Origin: Lota lota
Lineage: Eukaryota; Chordata; Actinopteri; Gadiformes; Lotidae
DNA: 64,000 bases
Reading direction: 5' to 3'
Assembly: GCA_026745465.1 (NCBI GenBank)
Contig: JACYXH010000515.1
Coordinates: 261,001 to 325,000 of the forward strand
A program made the translations under genes and the position numbers. Positions 33,156 to 64,000 of the stretch are shown one piece after another. Each line of letters starts with the position of its first letter. The first letter of the stretch is position 1. The notes below the pieces were generated by a model, which was given only the letters and a program-made list of their open reading frames with translations, was not told the DNA's origin and did not search any database.

Positions 33156-35098
33156 AAATACCAGGAAATCGATTGCACTTTAGGACAGAGCAAAGTGTGT
33201 CAACAAACATGAGCACATAACTGGGTTACAGTAGGTTTAAGTATGTGAGTGGGGCATCATGAACCAGTGACATCTAGGGAAAGCCAGTGTTAAAGGGATT
33301 TCCATTGGGGACGTTTAGAAATCACAATAGGGGGGCAAACCCAGATGATGATGTAACATTTAAATCAAACCACTACACTGCAATTTCAGTGCCATTTGGC
33401 TTTAAGCACCAAAATAGAAAATGTCTTGTTTGTCTAATTAATGAATCAGACAAGAGACTAGGTGTTGCACTCAAACCATATTAATTAATAATAATCATAT
33501 TCACTTTATTGTAATTTTTATAATAAAAAATATGTTGATAATTAATAATATATACGCCTAAATACAAATTCAAATAATATTTGGTTCATTTTAAACAAAG
33601 AAAGATAACCTATTCCAATAGCTAGCATCCATGCCTTGGTACATCTTATTGTGACTTTATTTTCTTTAAAACCTACCCTTAAATCTAGGATATATCCCTT
33701 AATGTTTGGGGCCGGTTTAGCTCCTCTTTGGCAGTGTGAACATACCTTCTAATTAACAATCGAGCTACATTGAGAAAGAGGCCCAGGCAGAACCTCTTCA
33801 GAGGGTCCAAGTGGGCTTCATTATTTCTCTGATATTCTTCAATTATTTTTGACCCCTTAAACCGGAAAAAAAGACTGAAAGCCCGAGTGACCTTAGTTGT
33901 TAGTCTTATGAATAATTCCAGTTGATTTCATTTGTAATGAATGGTTTTAATGAAGTGTCATCCTCTCAGAGCAATGTGTAACTGGGAGAGGGATATTTTA
34001 GGAATGGATATAAAAAGAAAAGGACCTCCAAGTCTTCTAAAATGTTCAACTCAAAGAGTTTTCAGTTCACCTTTGTCCCATGGCTCTGATGTCCTACCAG
34101 ACAACAACAATCAATAGATTAGTATTGATTTGATATACAGTAGGAACCTGCATCATCATAACTTTTTAATAGCACTCATGATACAAGCTTGGCTTCTCGT
34201 TTACGAAGCACAACAAACTGATGCGTGAAAACAAATCTTCAGGCTGTGATTTAATGGAAGTATGGCACTTTTTGAAAATAAATATGCTGAGAATGCTTTG
34301 TTCTTTGTGCTTGACTTCATTTTGTCTCGTGAACTTTCACGCTGTATATATTCCATGCATATTTTTTTGGCCATTCAGCATTGAAAGATGGAACTGTGCC
34401 AACAGAAATGTAATTATGTAGAGATTAGTGATTATTTCTTAAAGCACTTGTAATTCAAAGATTTTTTTTTTTTTACTGAATGTAGATATTTACAAGCACA
34501 ATAAGAGATCCAAGGTCAACTGTCTGAGCTGTCCTCTGATATGCATTTCTTTGTTTTTATGTCTGCAAGTGACGGGACAAATTAAGAACATCTCGCCCAA
34601 AAGAGGAACACATTGGAACAAGCTCGGACACGCCAGGACACGTTAGATAACGCTGGATCTCCTATTAGTGGACCCCCATTGGAATACGTACACCTGACAT
34701 CTACCAAAGACAATTAACAATATTTTATTCTCTTTATTCTTTGCATCTGTGAACGGCTGAGGTATTATGGATTAGATTGACTGACTGACGGGTCAATACG
34801 GGTCCAATACACGGTCATGTCACTGACCTAGGGCCTATACCCACACGTCTGGCCCCTGTGGCCCTCCGATAGCATTCTGTGAACAGACTTCACATTGGAA
34901 CTCAGCCCTTGCTGTAAAGGAACAAAAACATATACATACAATTTCCCTTGAAGACAGGACTTATACATACCGCTATGACGTTACTTTAACATGGGGTGTG
35001 TCCAAAACCGGAATTTAGTAGATTGAATTGTGAATACCACGACACCAAACAACAAACGACCGGCCACCATCGCTCACCTTTCCGATGTGGAGCCAGAG

Positions 35099-39026
<3,928 letters not shown>

Positions 39027-39164
39027 CCCGCGCAGCATGGGGAGAGAGCAACACACACCAGAGGTAATACATCTTCAAGTCAGGTTACGTGAAGTATAAT
39101 ATGCAGTTGATATCATGGTACTGAGGGGACGAGGGCGAAATAGGAAATAGTCGATTTGAATGCA

Positions 39165-39170
39165 AATAAA
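39165..39170 (+). terminator. Candidate SHISAL1 poly(A) signal
   Basis: AATAAA 139 bp past the predicted stop. Confidence 0.4.
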
Positions 39171-39254
39171 AAAGAAGTATATTATTTTATTTGTTTGTCT
39201 AAATATTGGCTGGATACGATTGCTACCACACACACACGCACAAACACTCACTCA

Positions 39255-39285
<31 letters not shown>

Positions 39286-42077
39286 GCACACTCACGATCA
39301 TGGCAATAGTATAGCATAAGTAGTAAATACACACACACAGTGATATGTAAAACAGGCTACTTAGCTCCAAGAACCAGACAAAGAGTGTTTAATAGTCCAC
39401 AATAGTCCCTGTGCGTCTCTAATAGTCCTTACTACTCGCCCACCTGGTAATACATCACTACACCACTGACACACTAGTCTGCCCCCTGATCCAAACGTTC
39501 CAGTCTCCCACCTTTAAATAGGGACTGAATACATTTACATGATTATTCTTTTCAACAGCCCAGTTATGCCAGTTGCTGCACTAATGGATCACGTTTTGGA
39601 GGCACAGGTCTTTATTCACACATGCGCTTCCTCTGCTTTCCTCTCCACAGGGAATAGTAGTCTGTCCCACACAATGCTATGTATTCTTATTTAAGGATGC
39701 ATGGCCTACTTATTCTACCTGGAACAGTCACAGACCGACTATCTGTCCCAGAGTGCCTTGCTTATTGTGTCACTGTTAAAGGTTTGTTTTTCGGTTATAA
39801 ACGCATGTGTTCATGGCGATAAGAAAAGTATATTGTTAATTGTCAGTGTGTTTTAATAATTATGGTCATGGGTGGGACACACAAATGTGATTCACACCGC
39901 AAAAACGTTTGTGTGCCAAATGTGAAACGTTTTGTTAGGGAGACTTTCTTTACCCTGACAACAAGACACTAAAACACTAACAAAGGTCAAATCCAACTAT
40001 GAAAATATTACATTGGGGTTAAATAAACCAAGACTGTGCATCAAATTATATATGCATACTTATTATGTTCTGTTTCTTTGGGTTGCCAGAGCCATCTGGA
40101 TTAAAGGTTCAAGGTTCCTGTCCTGGTCACGTGACATATGCAAATGTACTCTGTGGATGTGGATCCAACACCCAGATGTTGGTTGGTTAAAAGATGTTAA
40201 AAGGTATCCTGTCAACACCAACGGGAAGCCAAAGCATCGGTACGGCCTAGCAACATAGGAAAGGTATATAAGAAATGATCCTAGTTAACATACTCCAGCT
40301 AGAGACTTAACCATTCTCATATATCTTTCATCCTTCCATATTTCCATCTGTTCCCGTCAACAAAGATGTGTAAATTATGATAGCATTATACTTGAAAAAG
40401 TGAACGGATGAACATGAACTGATTTTAGGTATTCGGATGAAAACTCAAGAGTTGACTTGACATTTAAATCCCAGAACAGTAAATGAAAACAGGAGAGTAA
40501 CAAGCATTTCATTGTTGTAGTCTGTGTTTGACGTTAGCATTACAACCTTCTGTGTAGGGTAGGATCCAATGTTATAAACACTTTGACCGTTAACAAGATT
40601 GTACATGGATAAGAAATAGCAATGTGTTACGTGACTTATGGCAGAAACGTTTGTGAGGAAACTAGATTCCAATGTTTCTTTGTGCTTTTCAAATGTACAC
40701 TTTTGGCATCTATAGTGTTGGCCTACGTTGTATCAGTCTAGTATGTTGTATATACATATATATACTGTATATGATTTTCTTCCTGTAAACAATACTAATG
40801 TGTTGTAATGTATTCTTGATGCTAGGTGAGGTTAGCAAGAGAGTTCACTGCTATTGTTTACATATAATATAGCAATAGAGTACAGGTTGAACTTTATCAG
40901 TTTAGCAGGCAGTAGCTGTAGCTGACATGAGAATGACTAATGCGCCGTACTGTAGCACAGAGGTGTTTAATGCACAAGCTTAAATGAGACGGCACTTTAT
41001 GAAAGACAGCAGAACAAAAATAAATAAAAGGTAACCTTTTAACTAATCTTCATGGCAAATGTTAAGAATTTCAAACCTATAGCACAATGTATAGATAAGC
41101 AAATGTGGTAAAAACGTAAATGTGGTGGAAGCAAACAGAGATTGTGAAGCTATGCAAATATAAGACGTGGCCGGATGTTAAATGTGTTAGGACAGAGGGC
41201 CTACTGTTTTATATATTCAGTGTTATGCAGCTACAGTAGCCATCCTGTGGCGATACCTATGCAGAACATTTATTTTCTAGTGTCCCTAGAATATCTATCT
41301 CGAACTCTCTCAAAATAGCATCCGAGTTGTGCAGACTAGATTATGATTACAAATATGATTCATCATTCAGACTTCTATTGATCATTATGAAGGTATAATA
41401 AAATAACTATTTGCAGTCAATGGTTTTTGTTCATTCTTTTCAAACAAGTTTTCAATCGGTTCTTACGTAATTTCACTTATTTATGAAGTAGGGGTGTAAG
41501 GATATTGGACATACATTTTTAGGTTACTGCAATATTGCAGATAAGCACATTAGTAATTTCCTTTTTTGTTGTTGTTGCATAGTACTAGTGCGTAGTAGTT
41601 CAACTGATGAAAATAAATAAGAACTCCAGTTACCATTTAGTTTATTATAATCTTGCATCATAACCAACAAGTTATTAACAGCGACTATACCTACATGTAT
41701 ATGGGACCCAAAGTACTGTCTACTGCCTAAAACAGCAGTATGGACCACAATCACATCCAAAATCAATTGAGTTTGAAAGGTTGAAATGGCTTCATTAATT
41801 CATTAGTGCACTGGAGAGCTGGAGCGAGCCGTGTAGGGCTGTCTATTCAAGCATTAGTTAACCGTTAAGTCAAAACCTCGGGGAGAATATCTTAGTTCAC
41901 AGACCAAATGTTACTAAAAGGTCAGGAGTCCTTTCCTTGCCGCTGATGAATCCTTCCATGGGTAATCTTTCCAGAAACCAACATGAACATAAATAACGCA
42001 AAAAGCGCAAAAAAGGCCGTCCGCCTTGACGGACGGACGGACGGACCGGATCGACCGGACCACGGGGGGGTCAGGGG
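39171..42077. other. SHISAL1-RINT1 convergent intergenic region
   Basis: 2.9 kb. (CA)n-rich at 39229-39290; the rest is AT-rich with no recognised gene. A minus-strand AATAAA at 41641-41646 could end RINT1 transcripts. Confidence 0.5.
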
Positions 42078-51553
<9,476 letters not shown>

Positions 51554-52481
51554 GTGGCGAATGGTCGAAAAACGGAGTTTGAAATGCCAGGATGGCGGTC
51601 CTGAAACTGCAGCCTCTTATTTTGCAGGATAATAATATTGACCAACTGAGGCAGCGATGTCTAAGCATGGTGCATTGGACAAATGTGTTGGGACAAAACC
51701 CAATTTGGACAAATGGGACAAATTGGACGCATTGGACAAATCCCAAGTGTGCCCTTGTTTCTTCCTGACAATGTTGACATTGTTCCTAATGTTGAAAATA
51801 AGCACAGACCGAGATACCGTAATTGTGTGATCAAGCTAAATGTTCTCTATCCAACATCAAACGGAAATATTATCAATCAAAATTGTTCCTATACAGAAGT
51901 AAATACGGTGCCTCAATTGTTGACAAACACACATACAGAGTCCTAGTTCATCTGGTATCAAGAAACACATAACACAAATAAATCCTGCAAATGAAGAGTC
52001 TTTAGTCTGGGAGAGAAACATTTTGCATAAATTAACTTCCACACCTCGTTCATTCCAAGTCTCCATTTACATGGTTTGACACAAAAAGATGTCACACAAC
52101 AAGTTAGAGCAAGTGTTAAAACGAAGCAAATATAAATAAAGAAAAGGACAAGCCGGCCATCCAACTTACAAGGCCCCAACATTAAGTCGTAAGAGATTCA
52201 CCGACCATTCCGTTTACAATATCTAAGCATATAATACACAAGTTGTGGCCCGTACCCAACAATGCAAATAATGCGTTGTTGTAAACATATTTCTATTTCG
52301 CTCACATTTTAAATGCTTGGGTACCGTATGTTTGGAATTAGATAAAATAACTGTAGTCATAATCGTTGTTCGATTACGATTGCCAAAAACCTTACCTAAA
52401 ATCGTACTTTCGTAATATGGGATATGGAATTTGACATTGAACAAAACGTAGATGGAATGACATTGTTTGCTTCTTCAGGAT
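51554..52481. other. RINT1-twinfilin intergenic region
   Basis: About 0.9 kb between the RINT1 start and a possible twinfilin poly(A) site. Holds irregular repeats of TTGGACAAAT (51675-51745) and, nearer RINT1, CCGCCATCCTGG on the minus strand, which resembles a YY1 site. No gene was seen. Confidence 0.4.
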
Positions 52482-52487
52482 TTTATT
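52482..52487 (-). terminator. Candidate twinfilin poly(A) signal
   Basis: AATAAA on the minus strand 1.3 kb past the twinfilin stop. The intervening 52488-53811 would be 3' UTR; no ORF there is convincing. Confidence 0.35.
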
Positions 52488-53811
52488 GGATTACGCAAAG
52501 TGGAAAAAAAATAGCTGTGTGTTGTTTTAAAAGCAATTAAAACACTTAATAATGGATAGCAATCAATACATTATTCCAAGCCCCTTAGCATCTCTGTGCT
52601 GATTGGCTGTTGCTTTGTTGGAACATTTGGGCAGAGGTTCTGAAAGTCACTATGGCTTAGCCATAATCATGAATTATTAAAGGAGTTCATGATAATGTGA
52701 TCAGGTTTCACGTTGTACCACATATTAAAATCAAAGTGTTAATATATGTTAATATATATATATATAACTACCATGGAAAAGTTCTGTATAATATCTGCCT
52801 TTTAGGCCCTGTCCTAACTAATGCATGTACATTTGAAAGCGTTCACATTTCTCATCCGTTTAGGCCTTCCTTCCATCAAACAGATGTTCAAGCACACTCT
52901 TCCAAGTGGATGAATGTAATAACAATGGTCTCACGTGGCTGTGTGGACGGGCAAAGCGTACATTTGACATGATCCAGACCCTGGTAAAGTGGTCTGCGCA
53001 TGAACACAAAAGTGTATGTGTTTTAAGTGTGGACAGACAGCGCTTAGAAAAGATTGGTTAAAAATGCTAATACGGGCGAAAAACATTTGAACAAATGCTT
53101 TTGACATGTATTCAGCGTAGTGTACATGGCCTAAAGGAAGTCATGTCTCCTCATTTACTTTTCTTACAGTACATTATTTTCTATTGCGACAAGAGTAAAT
53201 CAGGAGGATGGCTACACTGTCAAGCTACGAGTTGTAAGTTCACAGGTTTGCTTTTGCGTGCGTGTTAATATGGCTTTCGCTGTTGGTGTAGGTGGAGTGC
53301 ATAGTTCAGTTTCACTACCTCGAATTCTACGGTGTGTCGCAGCAAGGCTACAGGCTAGACCGCATTTGTGATTCGTCATAAACGAAGTGTACTTTTTGAT
53401 GTAAGCATCTATGAAAAAAAAAAAATGAAATCACAGCTTCGCTTACGGCTCACGGGTATTGTTGAACGTTCAGAACAATTATGCAATGGATAAACTTTAA
53501 AACAAGTTGATCCCTTATCATTTGAGATTCCTAAATATAAAACAAAGACTCAAACCAATTAATTTAGTTGACCATAAAAAAACGCCAAAACGATTTTTGA
53601 TGACACCATTATTTTTTTACAGTATATCGTGTATTTTAAATTTTAACCTCAAGGTGGCAGCAAAGTCACAAATAATGATCTAGGGTGTAGTTGCTCTTTA
53701 GAAATGAAATAAAAAAGAATAAAAGGAAATCGTTACAAACGTAAACGTAGGTTCCCCATGGAGTGGATTGGGGGTAATTCCAGGAAGTAGAATCGGGTAG
53801 TACCGACGCTT

Positions 53812-63768
<9,957 letters not shown>

Positions 63769-64000
63769 CTGTTAGGACAGACAGACACTTCAACGTTAAT
63801 ATTTAATTCGGAAACCAAAAATGGGAGACTAGGCATACCCCATAATTTCTAAGTCTATAATTTCTAGTACAAATATTTAATGACAGTTATTATCCTATTG
63901 CCCACTTTAGAAAATGTAGATGAACCCAACTAGTAAAGCCTGCTATTGGTCAAATACCCCCCACCCCATACACACACACACACCCCTGTCTCTCTGGATC

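Noticed and set aside
34221-34421. Hydrophobic open frame considered as the SHISAL1 signal-peptide exon
   Set aside because: No donor in the needed phase. The exon at 35099-35165 fits phase and sequence far better.

Overview
This is a piece of a vertebrate nuclear genome, almost certainly a ray-finned fish. The genes are split into many short GT-AG exons that are GC-rich inside AT-rich introns. The window holds ten or more tRNA-derived SINE copies, hAT and Tc1/mariner remnants, and an extreme load of long pure microsatellites and poly-C runs. That microsatellite density is what is reported for cod-like fishes, but naming that group is inference only.

Five host genes can be assembled exon by exon, with all splice phases agreeing. 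(1) 246-13322, + strand: the last six exons of LARGE1, the matriglycan-synthesising Golgi glycosyltransferase; its 5' part lies before the window. (2) 20656-27809, - strand: a complete eight-exon CMAS, CMP-sialic acid synthetase, converging tail to tail with LARGE1. (3) about 32335-39026, + strand: SHISAL1, with a probable noncoding first exon carrying a small upstream ORF and four coding exons, including a 67-bp signal-peptide exon. (4) 42078-51553, - strand: a complete 15-exon RINT1, a subunit of the NRZ tether for Golgi-to-ER vesicles. (5) 53812-63768, - strand: twinfilin, all but its first few codons, running off the right edge.

Between and inside the genes are dispersed repeats. They include a hAT element with an 8-bp target duplication and a degraded transposase fragment (22231-23458), a Tc1/mariner end-to-end remnant (19276-19357), several short inverted-repeat (MITE-like) elements, a SINE carrying a perfect 29-bp palindrome, and mini- and microsatellites. 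There is no CRISPR array, operon or other prokaryotic system, no rRNA, and no convincing tRNA or miRNA gene.

The genes do not form one pathway. LARGE1 and CMAS both act in glycan synthesis, and RINT1 acts in the same early secretory traffic, but their adjacency more likely reflects old fish synteny: LARGE1 and SHISAL1 are both on human 22q, and CMAS and TWF1 are both on human 12. No new multi-gene system was found. The most unusual signals are a 53-bp exon-like cassette with intact splice sites present twice, always antisense to its host gene; a long basic C-terminal tail on CMAS together with loss of the usual HAD aspartates; and LARGE1 3' splice sites built out of microsatellites.
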